A DNA stretch of 64,000 bases from Caprella mutica (GCA_947561585.1 CANNZV010001129.1:330901-394900), one strand, 5' to 3'. Positions 24,905 to 36,960 are shown, numbered from the stretch's first letter. Made by a program: numbers and translations. Notes: a model not told the origin generated them from the letters alone.

Positions 24905-26859
24905 CAATATTTTATGGGTATCATAATCCTTTTAAATTAGACGGTGGTTGTGAAATCCTACCTAACTAAATTTTATTTTAAGATTATAAGCGAACAATAA
25001 TTTTATTGTAAGTGAATTTTAAGATTTTGGAGGAATTTATATATAAGGTGATTGTTTGGTAATGGATTTTATAAACCCTAAGAAAAACTCAAAAATAAAT
25101 AAATATTATATTAAAAACTTTAGTAGCTATAAAACAGGAGTTTTTTATTACAATTATATTGGCAAAAAAAATTCAAAGGCTTTTTTAAAAAGAAATCACT
25201 GAAAAAAATCTCTCGAAAGTTATGTTCTATTGAATAATCATAGAGAAATGGGTAAGTGGTCCCCAGACTCTAGTGTTTCGACGGTTAGGATATGGTCTGT
25301 GATGGAACCACTTTTCAAGTTCTTGACGTCTGTGTAACTTGTTCGGTTTAATTATTCCACTGTTTGAACAATATCCCAATAATATTACTAATATGTGGAT
25401 TTAAAGTTGCATCAAGAAATATTGTTACACCGAACAAATTTCTCATTTTTAAATATTTATAAGTTTTTATTATAAGTTTTCTCTTTAAATTTTAATGATT
25501 TAACTTTATTTATTCCTCTCACTTTCATAACCTCGATTCAATTTCTCTATCTTATCAATTATTCAATATATGCTGAATGTCTTTTATCATAGAGCAGTTC
25601 AGATTATGTTGTATATTTCATTAACTTATATTTGAGTCTCCTAAATATCTGTAAATATTGCAATATTTAAATTTAAATTATTAACCTAAAATCGGAAGGT
25701 TGAGGATTCCAAATTTGACTAAAAAATTAGGCTAGGCCACAGATAATTATTTAGTTGAATTCTAAGTTTTTGATTAGTCAGCTTTCGAGTGGTAATTTGA
25801 CGGAATTTTTTGTTTCCATGCTGTAATTTTCATTGAATTTAACTCTTCAAATTAAATTCACACAACTTTTCTCTGTTGATCAAATTATTCAATATGAAAC
25901 TCAATCAGATAATTCATGGGTTTTAGCTCATATAATTATTGTAGTTTCATAAGTCAATGGTATTTCAAAATACGTTTTAATTTTGTATTTGAGAAACAAT
26001 ATGAAAATTTATAGTAAACCTCTTTTTATTCAATTCAACGGCACTTAGTTGAAAAAAGATTGTATTTAAAATCTTAAGTTTGTTATTCTGCAAACTGATC
26101 CAATGAGTTTTCATATCATTTAAAATCATTTTTGTACATTAACATGTGAATATAGTCAGTCAATTGTGGACGCAATAGAATTGCAGTGATGAAATATTTC
26201 CAGATATGGTTTACGATAAACAAGATGACGGACATTGATATCACCAAATTGACATTCAAGTTATTTGCAAGCATCATGAATAATAATCGCAATAAAAGTT
26301 AAATCATATTTTACTATACAGGTGTGGCCAATGAGTTTGGCAAACACTTATTTTTCCATTATACGGCTGAATTGTCTAATGAAATTATATGAAACTAATT
26401 TAAATTTGCTTAGTTTGCAAATATATAATGCAAATTATCAGAAAGTTAACAAAAAGTATAGAGATTTAAAATAAATAATAATATGTGGTGAAATCGATTA
26501 TTTTATCAATAACTGAAATCAAATTTCTGACATCTTAAAGGTGAAGACTGCAACAATCTGATACATTAGAAAATACAAAGGTAAAGAACAATATTATTTC
26601 GATAACATTATTATTTCGATCTAATACCTTGTGTAATTTTCAACAGATAGTCTTCAACAGGTATTAGGGATCGTTTTGGGTTTTGAAGGAAATAAAAGTT
26701 CTGGACAGCTGAGTAATGGGGCAAAGTCATTTTCTCCAATGAATATCCTCTTCCTGTTTTCAGTACACTGAGAGTTTTTCCAAAATACACCACGAATTGA
26801 TTATATAATTGATTCGAATTGATAATTTAAAGTCTTTTTAATGATAGTACTCTCAGAAC
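24905..26859. other. anonymous AT-rich DNA
   Basis: Nothing recognisable was seen. Confidence 0.5.
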
Positions 26860-27221
26860 AACCACCACCAATCAATTTCCCGATAAACAAGTTTATTTTC
26901 AACACGATGGCGCAACCTGCTACACAGCAAGAGTTGTCAAGAAGTCCTCTTAGACATAGAGGTGGAAATGTTGAATCCAAGGCCAGGAACTCTACCATAC
27001 CAAATCCGGACAAAAATTTGCTGTCGAATGTCAAAAACCGAGAAAACAAAATGAAGTACTCCAATTTTAGACAAGTTTGTGAGTTGATTGAGTAAGAGTG
27101 GAAGTTTATTGACCAGAATATCACAGAATCTTTGCATCACACCATCCCAAAACACAACAAAGATGTATCGAAAAAGTATGAGCAACACTGTAAATATTTG
27201 CCATCAGACATTTTGTGTTAA
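26860..27221 (+). pseudogene. possible decayed Tc1-like transposase C-terminal end
   Basis: One frame is open from 26841 to a TAA at 27093-27095, then stays open in the same frame to a TAA at about 27219-27221. Around the internal stop the product reads FRQVCELIE-stop-EWKFIDQNI followed by ESLHHTIPKH. That pattern (elements of an EEW..I helix and a ..SMP-like stretch) resembles the end of Tc1-family transposases, where a helix after the last catalytic residue precedes a Pro-Arg-Arg-type motif. The DDE residues are not visible, so the call rests on weak likeness. A random ORF pair is the alternative. Confidence 0.3.
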
Positions 27222-27817
27222 TAACGGGTTGCTGAACATAATTTTCTTTCGAATACTGTTATTATTTATCCTCATTTGTGATTTCTAATGTGACCAATCA
27301 CAAACTACCAACAATTAGAAGTTAGATAACGAAAAAATCAAAATATTCGGTTTTGCTACACTCATTTGCAACACATGTATACTCTTTGCTTTATGATCGA
27401 AAATTTGAACTGTCTCATAACTCGCAACTAACCCTATTCATCACTCGATTACTCTACACCACGAGGGATTCACATTGCCGTACACTGTGATTGGCATCGC
27501 ATTTTGACAGGTAATTGAGGCAAATTAATCGGTAATTGTATTACCATTCGTAATTACTGGTAGAGGATGAGATGAAGTGAAACAACATTGATTTGAATAG
27601 CCAATCGGATAGAAAATATAACATCATTATATTATTCATAAGTGCATAGTTACTGTGCTTGTGAAAGTATTAGAATTAGACATTTTTTAATTTTAAATAT
27701 ACGATGATTTACAGCAGAATAAATTTTAAAGTCAGTTTAAAAAACTATAATTTTAATTTACCGCATCATATTATTTAATATCATGAAATATATGTTCCAC
27801 TTCACAGATTTTCCAGA
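27222..27817. other. anonymous AT-rich DNA
   Basis: Nothing recognisable was seen. Confidence 0.45.
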
Positions 27818-28075
27818 CTAAGCACAAAAAGACAAATTCTACGAAGCAATATCTGCTGCCACATTTGCAACACTTTATCATCAAACATAATGCATTGCCG
27901 TAGTTGGAATATTGTGGAGGTTCCAATTCTCCATTGGTGGCAATCATTGGCTTCATTTTGGCGAGAAGTGAAGTTGCTTCCGATGAAAATTTTGAAAAGA
28001 ATAGAGATAAGAAATGGTAGAAATACTCTGGAAAGAAATGGTAAGAATATTCTGGCGTAGCTTGTGCATTGGAAA
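27818..28075 (-). repeat. dispersed repeat, copy 1 (inverted; AAAATGAAGCCAATGATT family)
   Basis: The reverse complement aligns with 44172-44416. Shared blocks are GCTACGCC, GAGTATTTC, ACCATTTCTT, AAAATGAAGCCAATGATTGC, CACCAATGGAGAATTG, GTTGCAAATGTGGCA and GATATTGCTTC. Inside this copy a short segment (AAGAAATGGTAGAAATACTCTGG) is duplicated in tandem. A 61-codon minus-strand ORF (27771-27956) lies here with several Cys, but the second copy does not keep it open, so it is not called as a gene. Confidence 0.75.
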
Positions 28076-30109
28076 ATACACTAGAAATGCCCTGTAAAGA
28101 AATCCTGTATGGTGGTGAATTTAGACACCTGGTTAAGAACGTAGTTTCTATAGTAAAAAAATTCTTTAGTCTGCTATGGTATGCATGGCATTAGTTTTAG
28201 AAACTGTATGGCCATTTTATGGCAAACTAAAGATAATTTGTTCACTATAAACACTGTAGAAACTTTCAAACTACTCGATCACAGAATTATATACTAATTA
28301 TTATATATTTTTTGAATTAACTATTAATTCTTATAATATATGGAATACAACATCCATTTTCTTTTTTTCTAAAAGTTATTTCAAATGAGATAGGTTCTAA
28401 TTAACAAGGTACGATTCAACAACTTAACTTTTTAATGTACAACATTGCTGTAGTTTTAATTACGGTGATACTTATCATCATACGAACTAATTCAAAAGTT
28501 AACTAATTTCAACCAGCATCCGCTAGCTGCATGATAAGTCTCTAAAATCTTACACTGTATTAAAATACTCTCCATTTACGTTACCATTACATGTAAATGA
28601 TCTCGTAAATTAAAACAAACTACTGTGTAAGTGGAAGAAAAAAATACATCATTAAATCAGATTCAAAATTGATTAAATTGGAGAAAAGTACAGATATATG
28701 TTAAGTAATTAAAGTAGTAATTAACTGAATATGTTTAGTGGCATTTTCTAAATATGTAACAATCCAATTCATTAACAATAGACAAGATAATGTATGTTAA
28801 TTATTATATTATTTTTAACATTTTAATGAAATGAATAATATTCCAGAATATAATTATTGTGTTTGTGAAAAAGTATAGTGGGGATATAATTCAATCTTTA
28901 ATTCACCCAACTATTTAGTTTATATATATATACTTTTATTTATTCTGTACAGTTTTAAAACAATTTATTATTCTAGTATTTACAAGCATAAAGTATTTCC
29001 CAATATTTTGCAAAGTACTCAATTTGTTATATAAATGTTGCATACTAAAACAAAACTTAATTTACATTGCATTAATTATCCACTGCATAACCTATTCTCA
29101 ACTAATTAAAACAAACTAGTAATACAATTCAGTATGTTAAAGTTTGTTTGAACATATCATTATTAACTCGAGTAAAATTGAATAACAACATAATATTTTC
29201 ATCTGTCTTGAAAAGATTTAATTAGATAAACTGTGACTATGTATAATTTTATTTGTAATACAATTTGAAAAATAAAAACTAAAACGAACTGTTTGCAAAT
29301 ATGTATAATAAGAATATTATAGAAAATGTTTTATCAGTAAATGATTTTTGGTGTAAATATTATATGATAAAATATTAATATAACAACATTACCTCAACAA
29401 CATTGTAACATTATTAACCATATTGTAACAATATTAATTTGCACTATGTCGTCCCTATCGAAGGGCATCACTACCTATTAATTAATGATGAATAAAAACA
29501 TAATAAAGAATCAATTTATTGTAACCAAAGGATATAAAAGATAATAAATGTATAAATACCAAGAAATTATGAAGATGAACAATAGTCTATATTAAAATTC
29601 TCTTAGTACACTATTCTACTTATATAATGTGAGATCGATATGCCATTTACTTGAATGATATTTAAGGTTAGACGATTCGAAAAAACATTTCAATAGTAAT
29701 TAATCATACTATATTTCTAATAGTTTCAGTCTAATATCTCTTATCGGACATGCCTGAAGATAAGTCAAAGTATGCGGTATTTTAATCATTGCTGTAATAG
29801 AGTGAAGTATCAATAACATTGAATATATGAGTGAACATGCGTGTTCTTATAGCACAGAATAAAGGTCTATCAGAGCGTGTGAATTATTCACTGAAGTTTT
29901 GAAGTGAGGAAGTGCGGGAGGATTGATAACGATTTACATCATCTTTGTTTGCATTGTCTGGACTGAAGTTTTAATTAGAAACGTTACTTAACAATTTCTT
30001 TGATTAGAACTTGCTACCTCCCATTGTGGTAAGTGGAGCGTACTTGGTTTTTGAAAATATTTATAATAAACAAGATATGATTTTGAAACTTAGTACTCTA
30101 GTATAAAAT
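28076..30109. other. anonymous AT-rich DNA
   Basis: No gene was recognised. At about 29390-29445 there is a short stretch of AACATTGTAACATTATT-like repeats similar to the arrays at 43.9 and 57.5 kb. Confidence 0.45.
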
Positions 30110-30510
30110 TGAATTTACTATCGTTTTTGTTCGTGGCAATTTTTTGATTAAACCCATAAAAAACGAGTTTTTCGAATTTCGAACGTATTTCGACCCCTTT
30201 CCAAAAAATCCTAATGCTCCTACAATTTTGAAACTACGGTATTGTGATTTTTTCATTCGATTTTTCACAAAATTTACTAGAGCTGTCAATTATTACGAAT
30301 TAATAGTGGCTGATAGGGAGTGTGTAAAGCATCTACCGAGACTCCAATCCTCCCCTTGCCCCCCTCCCTTTCTCTCTCCCCCCAGTAAATTAAAGTGACT
30401 CTAGAGCTCTGATATTTCACTCAAACATCTGGAAGGATACTAGGTAGCAATTTACGAAATAAAAAAAAATAAAATTGTGAGATTTTCCCAAGTACGGTTC
30501 GGTCCCATTA
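30110..30510 (-). repeat. dispersed fold-back repeat, copy 2
   Basis: In reverse orientation it matches 16680-16900 (AGAGCTCTGATATTT, CTCTCCCCCC, ATTTTCCC blocks). In forward orientation ACAATTTTGAA...GATTTTTTCATTCGAT at 30218-30264 matches about 17068-17105. Matching in both orientations is expected if the family is palindromic. Confidence 0.5.
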
Positions 30511-30724
30511 ACAGTAACTGAAATAATTGCTTAACGTATAGGGAGTAGTTGAGAACCAGTTATGTAAACCAAAATGTAAATATCAATATCTTTTTCTCAT
30601 ATTTTTATAAGCTGGAGCATCAAAACTATAAACAGTCATATATAGTGACTATATTACGTACACGTTGTATTAAATAATTCAAACAAAAATGAAGAAAAAA
30701 CAGAAAATTCATTGAATCAAATTT

Positions 30725-30860
30725 TAACCCAAATTAATTTGACGTGTGTTCTCTAAGCACATCCTTTTTAAATTACATTATATCTTTCATATCATTCCCT
30801 TAACTTCATCAGTCTTTCTTGACTTTGTTTCGATATAAATCTAAAATGAAGTGATGTGTA
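30725..30860 (-). repeat. large dispersed repeat, partial copy 3
   Basis: It matches 23405-23520 in the same orientation and 18560-18640 in the opposite one, through TTTGACGTG, TCTAAGCACAT, TTATATCTTTCAT and TCTTGACTTTGTT. It ends close to the GC-richer repeat at 30914, so the two may be parts of a single longer element. Confidence 0.65.
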
Positions 30861-30913
30861 GTGAAGAATCCTGATTTTTAGAGTTCTGATATATAAAATA
30901 AGTAGAATTACTA

Positions 30914-31140
30914 CCCAAGTGAAAATAGGAGCAGGTTCTAGACAGCGGCTAAGCCGATCGGAGTATTCACCACGGAAGCCATGGAGCAGCAAGAGCGCAG
31001 CGTGGGAGCCAAACTGACCGCTTTCGGGGCTGATTCCACTCCTGTGTAACTGCGCAGAACTATTCTGGGTACCATCTTATATTTGCCTAGGGCGCTCCCT
31101 AACCGAGAATACGCGGCCCCTAGCCACGACTGTAATATTA
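30914..31140 (-). repeat. GC-richer dispersed repeat, copy 2 (longer)
   Basis: Bases 30914-31019 match 8253-8363 in opposite orientation. The GC-rich character continues to about 31140, beyond the region shared with copy 1, suggesting that copy 1 is truncated. Minus-strand ORFs over it (30792-30992, 30938-31180) overlap each other in different frames and are not supported as genes. Confidence 0.65.
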
Positions 31141-31380
31141 TATATTTTTTATAGCAGTTTTGGCTAGATGATATTTTCAAATCGATTGGTAAACGACAAA
31201 GAATAATTTTCCATTAAAAATAATAAAGAAGCAAAGATAAAAAAAATATATTTCTTAGGTATTATTGTGTGGGCAGGGTTTACCACGGTGTACAGACTTT
31301 AACGAGCTTCGGAGACTCTAAGATTCAGTAAGCCGCTATAAGGGTTACAGTTAACTTATTATAGTGAGACATTCACTCTT

Positions 31381-31516
31381 ATGTACTCAAGTACATTCGT
31401 GTATCTAATGACTGGAGAGAGCTCTGATATACTCCTTATATATTTCAATAAATGCTCATAATATGAGTATCATATCACTGATCACCTTTGTTTTTGTCTA
31501 ATCGTATGTAATTATT
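31381..31516 (+). repeat. dispersed repeat, copy 2 (ATGACTGGAGAGAG family)
   Basis: It matches 19021-19147 in the same orientation with scattered substitutions and ends before the pogo-like element. Confidence 0.7.
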
Positions 31517-31584
31517 AGTTGAAGTAGAAGTCAATAAATGACAGCTTTAAAATAAGGTTACAATTTAAAAAAAAATCAAAAGTA

Positions 31585-32920
31585 GGGGAGGGTGGTCATC
31601 AATGGGACACCGGGAACAATGGGACATGCTGAATAACTTTTTTATTTGAGGGTAATTTTTTAACAAAATCTTAGTGGTAAATTAAGCATACTTCAGTGCA
31701 TTCACTCGCATTGCATTCAGCGGTTGGGGTGCAGTCAGCCCTGTGTAAAAGCGAAAACGTGTTTTAGGGGTGATAAAACTAAATATTTCGTACTTTGTTT
31801 CAATTGTTATAAATCAGTAAATTTAACATATAATGCTTACGGCATTTTTACATGATATTAAGTAATATGTAAAATATGATCATTTGAAAGGATTGCCTTT
31901 ATACTTTTGTAGTTGAGCAGCTATACCCATATGTTTTCAAAATGGCGTCATGGTGATCATTGGGACAGAAAATTTGGTTAACAATGGGACAGTGCCTTAT
32001 TGTCAACCAAACTGTCTAGTTACTCCATATGAATCAATATATCTATTTTTTTGATACAATAACGTGAACTGTAGCTTCAGGGCTTCTTGTAGAAACAGAG
32101 CTTCCAGCTGAAGCGGGACTTTCGATCATGTTCAAGGGCTTTAGCAATCTGAGGTCATCACAAAGCACTGCATAGAGAACAAATTTCACTAATAAAAGAA
32201 AAAGACGCAACATGATTGCAACGGATACACCAGGGAAAGAAGAACTTTTTGCTGGTGCCACTAAGGATAAGGCCTTCGAAATCACTTCATAAAGCATCTG
32301 AGGTAGATGGCCTTTGAACTATTGTTCTTGGTCTGGTATATAACTCTTAATCTAACTGATTCATTCGTCTGAAGAACTCAAATCTCCACCGAAAATGTTG
32401 AAAATGAAGATTTATGCACTTGTAGAATTCGAGGCAACTTCTAAAACGTATTATGTTGGCCAAAATCATGAAAAAGATGAATATGAAATATTGATGTTAG
32501 GCGAAGATTCAAGTGCAATGAGCTTAATTTTCCAAATGTTCCTGACATGGCTTCGGTGAAGTTAGAGGACATTAAACTGATGTTATATGAACTAACTAAG
32601 TGTGGGACAACATAAAGAGATAATTATTCGAACTTGAAATTTTACCAAAACCTCAACAATATACAAGTTTGATGAACTGTACCATCGTACACCAGGGCAT
32701 GTCCCATTGTTCACCAGCGCTGTTAAACAATGGGACAATTTTTTCTGTTTTTTAATTAATTTTTTTCTAGTCAACAGAATATGTGATAGCATTCGAGTTG
32801 GTTTCATTTTATAAAGATTATCTATATTACACATGGATTTTTTATTTTTCATATTATGCGCTTAGTGAATGAAATATCAATCTTTCTGTGTTTTTTGTCC
32901 CATTGATGACCACCCTCCCC
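31585..32920 (+). mobile_element. pogo-like DNA transposon, 1,336 bp, TA target duplication
   Basis: The ends are perfect 25-bp inverted repeats (31585-31609 and 32896-32920, starting GGGGAGGGTGGTCATCAATG). TA flanks both (31583-31584 and 32921-32922). The motif CAATGGGAC or its complement GTCCCATTG also occurs inside each end (about 31616, 31981, 32702 and 32735), and TCATTGGGAC at about 31959; these could be transposase-binding sites. The interior holds only remnants of a transposase C-terminus. Intact TIRs with a destroyed interior fit a non-autonomous copy mobilised by a relative elsewhere. The pogo/Tigger assignment comes from the coding remnant and is an inference; the TIR and TA evidence is direct. 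Confidence 0.85.
32195..32615 (+). pseudogene. decayed C-terminal part of a pogo-like transposase
   Basis: In separate frames I read KRKRRNMIATDTPGK (from about 32196), VEFEATSKTYYVGQN (32422 on), and NFPNVPDMASVKLEDIKLML ending CGTT and a TAA at 32613-32615. The pattern of a YVG core followed by FPNVPDMASVKLEDIK is one I associate with the C-terminal tail after the DDE domain in insect pogo-like elements. The frame changes at least once between the last two pieces (around 32515-32526). No DDE catalytic core or CENP-B-type DNA-binding domain is visible, so this copy could not move itself. Confidence 0.55.
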
Positions 32921-33112
32921 TATAGGCGGGACTGCACCAGCAGTTAAGTTACAAGGATTAATTTTTATAATTAGGTCTGAAGCAATTTCTTTTATATTTT
33001 AATTTAGTGCGTAGCTATTTATGTACAGAATAGATAACAAAAACAAACTTTAGTTAATATTGTACAGCAGTTTTAGCAGCCAAAAAACCTGCTTTGAATT
33101 TCTGTTAATTAC

Positions 33113-33262
33113 CACAAAGTTATCTGCTGCCAATTGCCACAAAGTTATTTGCTGACAATTGTCACAAAGTTATTTGTTGGCAATTACCACGAAGTTATTT
33201 GCTGGCAATTACTGCGAAGTTATCATCTATGTATTCTCACAAAGTTATCTTGTTGCTGTCAC
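33113..33262. repeat. tandem array, exact 25-bp period, 6 units
   Basis: Units start at 33113, 33138, 33163, 33188, 33213 and 33238; each resembles CACAAAGTTATTTGCTGGCA followed by ATTAC. The period never varies while single bases do, so units diverged by substitution only. An 86-codon ORF (33134-33394) crosses it by chance. Confidence 0.9.
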
Positions 33263-33363
33263 TCAAGAGACTCAAACTTCTCTAACATTGTGTCAAGAGG
33301 CAATAAATTATTAAACTATTTAGAGATTTTAGACCATCAGACGATGATGATAAATTCACTGCG

Positions 33364-33545
33364 AGGAAAATATGGTGGGGCCAGAGAAGATTGAGGAAGA
33401 GAATTATAGTGGGGTCATTAAAGATTGAGAGAGAGAATTAAGTTAACCATAGAAGATGAAGAGGGAATTTTGGTGTAGTCTTAGGAGATTGAGAGGGGAA
33501 TTATGGTGGGCCCATAGCAGATTAAGAGCGGGAATGATCGTGTGG
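33364..33545. repeat. tandem array, about 33-bp unit, 5 degenerate units
   Basis: Each unit is a variant of AATTATGGTGGGGCCATAGA followed by AGATTGAGAGAGA. The same unit occurs singly or as palindromes at 11.6, 35.3, 37.8, 38.3, 53.1 and 57.8 kb, and its core TTATGGTGGGGCATAGAAG is the complement of the array unit at 62.9-63.9 kb. Confidence 0.75.
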
Positions 33546-34489
33546 CAATAGTTAGACGATTATAATAGAACCATACTGAATCGTCCCACCATAATTTGAC
33601 ATCTGGTTGATAATTATATTTTCTCATTGGAATAAAACACTGAGAGACTTTTTTAATGTAACCATCTCTCAGAATTAGCAAATTTGTCTATAAATGAGTT
33701 TTTTTGTCACAATTTGATTTCAGTTTCAATTTGTAATCTCATATCCGTACGATGAATAACATTTTCTTATTTACACAAATACACTCTTATTTTTCTTCTT
33801 CAAATCAGTCAGATGATAATTAAAATGAATCATTTCATAGCGTATAGATGCAAAAAATGACTCTTTCAATTCGGCCTGTGGAACCGAAGCATTAAACTGT
33901 TCATTATAATTTTCTATTTACTATCTGATTTTTGTTTACTGTTAATAGAAGAAATAGTCAGATATGTTCATTTATAAACATATCCTGTAATTCAAACTCC
34001 ATGGTAATATTTCACTTTATCTAATCATTTAAATCTGTTAATTACTCAGAAAAAGAGTGTTTGATAAACAATATGGCAAAATAACAAATTGTATTCGAAA
34101 AACGATTATATTATGTATTCAAATATAAAAATAAAGTACATCTTTTAATGTTCATTTCTACAAGCAAAATCTAGACTGTTTTAATTTCCTATGGACACAC
34201 CTGAATAAATGAAAGGAATTGGTGACACCAGAAAGAAAGAATGGAGAGAAGAAAATATAATGGAAAGAATATCGTTTTTATATTATTATTTTTAATTTTT
34301 AGTTAGTTCTCAAAATCTAATGATGTATTCAACAGTGTTCATTTAAAATATTTTTTTAATAATCATACTAACATCTATTCCATATTGTCTACTACTAAAA
34401 ATTATGTTTATTAATATTTATATGGATAAAATGTAATAATGATTAAAATTGAGTGACAGCATCATACAGTATAACCCTGCAAATAATTC
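33546..34489. other. anonymous AT-rich DNA
   Basis: Nothing recognisable was seen. Confidence 0.5.
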
Positions 34490-34990
34490 CATATGACATA
34501 CACATGTTTACCATGTGGTTTAATGGTTTAAATGTGTCATTGCAGTATAAGTATGTGTTATCCACATTGAATCAATTAAGCCATCATAAAAACGCATAAT
34601 TAACATTTGGTTATGTTATTTTGAAACCATATCATAAAAACCACATGGAATAGATACTGTATACACTATACATATGAAATTGACCACATCATAACCAGAT
34701 TTCAATTTCCATACTTATAAGAGGTGTTTACGACATTTCATTTTCTATATTTATAATAGTTAATTAGGTATATGTGAAGTAATTTACCACATTCATAGCA
34801 ACATGTTAAATACCATACTTATAACATAGGATAAACACATGTAATTTACCATATTACCATATAACACTACTTGTAATAGGAACATCTAGTATCCATTTCC
34901 AAAAGTATATATGGTATACACTTAATTTGAATGTTTAGTGCAACATGGTATACTTATGGAATTGTATACATGGAATATCTTATAATGATC
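34490..34990. repeat. degenerate low-complexity repeat (ACCATACTTATAA / ACATGG motifs)
   Basis: Motifs such as CCATACTTATAA, TTACCATATTACCATA, ACATGTAATTTACCA and TGGTATACTTA recur without a fixed period over about 500 bp. It is probably an old, decayed satellite or minisatellite. Confidence 0.4.
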
Positions 34991-35343
34991 ATCTTTCAAT
35001 TTTCATCTTTCAATGTAATCTTTTAATATATAATCTTTTCAATATCAAAGTAGAAAAAAAATAAAGAGTGAAGTGAAGCAAATTATGTAAAACAGTTCAC
35101 TGGTGAATTACCAAAATTGCTATTCTGAATCCGATGAGCTATTTGGAAAAGTTGTTCCTGAAATCTTTGACTTTGAATTCATTGAATTCTCATTCCAAAA
35201 CTTGAAGATTCCAAGCTAATGTTGGAATAGATTAGGAATCCTGAAGCGTTTCAAAGAGGAATAGAAAATTCCTTGAAGAAGAGAGGAATAAACAAAGACT
35301 TTTGGAATTAATTTAAAAGAAAAAAAAGAAATGGATGAGCACA
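34991..35343. other. anonymous AT-rich DNA
   Basis: Nothing recognisable was seen. Confidence 0.45.
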
Positions 35344-35422
35344 CAGAGAGAAAGTTATGGTGGGGCCAGAGAAGATTAAGAGGGATTTAGTCTTCTATGG
35401 CCCAACCGTAGCTTTTTCTCTG
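35344..35422. repeat. 79-bp palindromic repeat (micro-MITE)
   Basis: The left arm (35344-35368, CAGAGAGAAAGTTATGGTGG...) is an imperfect inverted copy of the right arm (35398-35422), leaving a loop of about 29 bp. The arm sequence is the dispersed TTATGGTGGGGCC unit. Too small to code for anything, it may be a minimal hairpin element or two opposed repeat units. Confidence 0.65.
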
Positions 35423-35980
35423 AAGGTAATGGAAAGAGAAAGAAAATTGAAAGTTAGAATGTAGTTAATGCTAATAAAAGATATTATTGAAATAATTAAA
35501 AGAAATAGTAGAAATAAATTAATAGTATATATGATAAGTGTTTATTTTTGAAACATTTTTTCTCCATATCTCATTTCTGAATTCAAAAATATAAGCATAA
35601 CAAATATTTATAAACAATTTGTATTTACATATAGCGAATTCACTCCTTTTGTTTTTCACATTCCAAGTTAAGTGATAACCTTTACCATCTCCTGATTGGC
35701 CAGTAATTTGAGGGAATAAAAAATTTCATCAGATCTGAATCCTCTGGAAAATAGAAGAACAAACTACAGGAAATTCCTAATATCAGAAAGTTTTTATTAC
35801 GAATATTTTTCAGACCTGAATTGGATCTTTTGAATAATGGAAACTGACTAGAAAAATATAAACACAATTGAGTTAAACATCTGTTATGATTGCTTTATTA
35901 CTCAGGTAACATTGAGAAATTCACGGAATGTTCCCTCGATATCTATTTATTCCCTCATTATCCGCTATCGTAAAATGATA

Positions 35981-36340
35981 TCGAGGGAATATTCCAGGGA
36001 TTAGTGAAAATGAGTTGATCCCCTAATGTTATCGAGGGAACATTCCAGGGATTAGTGAAAATTAGTTGATCCCCTAATGATATCAAAGGAATATTACATG
36101 AATTAATGAAAAATAGTTGATTCCTTTCCGAAATCGAGGGAATATTTCAGGAATTAGTGAAAATTAGTAGATTTCCTATCGATATCGAGGGAATATTCCA
36201 AGAATTACTGAAAATTTGTTGATCCTTTAAAGATATCGAAGGAATATTCCAGGAATTACTAAAAAATTAGTTGATTCCCTAACAATATCGAGGAAATATT
36301 CCAGGAATTAGTGAAAAATAGTTGATCCCCTAACGATTAT
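35981..36340. repeat. tandem array, 51-bp period, 7 units
   Basis: The TCGAGGGAATATTCCAGG core starts at 35981, 36032, 36083, 36134, 36185, 36236 and 36288: five steps of exactly 51 and a last one of 52. Each unit continues ATTAGTGAAAATTAGTTGAT and CCCCTAA. It lies inside the TIR-bounded element. Confidence 0.9.
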
Positions 36341-36455
36341 AAAATAAAAAAAGAAATAATCTATGAAATATGAAACTATATTTATCAATGATAACCAAAA
36401 GATAAACTTGAGTTATCATAATGCATAAAGTTTATTAAAATCCTACTTCTACTGT

Positions 36456-36530
36456 GTCCAGGATGGTCGAGTGGTTAGCGTCGCAAGCAGAAGTCAAGAA
36501 GGTGCTGGTACGAGACCTGGAAACATCACT
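36456..36530 (+). pseudogene. tRNA-like sequence (tRNA pseudogene or SINE head)
   Basis: TGGTCGAGTGGTTAG (from 36464) is a good RNA polymerase III A box, and GGTACGAGACC (36507-36517) is a B box with one mismatch to GGTTCGANNCC. A-to-B spacing is normal for a tRNA, and TCCAGG near the start can pair with CCTGGA near the end. The lead GGATGGTCGAGTGG is like Leu/Ser tRNAs, but the long variable arm and anticodon arm do not fold clearly. It is most likely a decayed tRNA or tRNA-derived SINE head. Confidence 0.45.
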
Positions 36531-36654
36531 TCATTACTTTTCATTTAATTTGTCTATAACAATATGTTTCATTCAACTAATTCAAGTACACGTACAAATG
36601 CAGTAATTGCTAGGAAATATTAAATTTGGTATTCTTATTTTTATATCCTTCCTC

Positions 36655-36960
36655 TATTCTAGATATCCAGGGAATATTCATATTGATCCCTTTGATATTG
36701 AGGGAATATCCCCTCACTATCCCAATTTTATTCCCTTGTTATCGAGGGAATAACAATTCCGGTATTCCTTGCCCTTCCCTTATAATCGAGGGAATATTCC
36801 AGTGATAATATATTTAAATCTCATCACTATTCCTTCGATATCGTTTAAAGATATGCCCATATCGCTAAAACGTCAGAATAGGTCATCCCCTCGATATCAC
36901 TGGGGATATCGAGGGAATAATCCCAGGGAATTTCCCCGGAATATCCCGTGTATAATTTTT
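36655..36960. repeat. GATATCGAGGGA palindrome cluster with 11-bp hairpin
   Basis: CCCTCGATATC (36888-36898) and GATATCGAGGG (36905-36915) form a perfect 11-bp stem with a 6-base loop. Related half-sites (TATCGAGGGAATA, TCCCTCGATAT) are scattered through the stretch and match the core of the 51-bp array to the left. An ORF here (36769-36996) is a by-product. Confidence 0.65.

Noticed and set aside
27771..27956. Cys-rich 61-codon minus-strand ORF suggesting a zinc finger
   Set aside because: The second repeat copy at 44.2 kb does not keep the frame, and Cys spacing fits no finger that I recognise.
30792..31180. Two overlapping minus-strand ORFs (66 and 80 codons)
   Set aside because: They lie over dispersed repeats in different frames and have no family likeness.
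32043..32297. 84-codon minus-strand ORF inside the pogo-like element
   Set aside because: The recognisable coding remnants are on the plus strand; this is a shadow.
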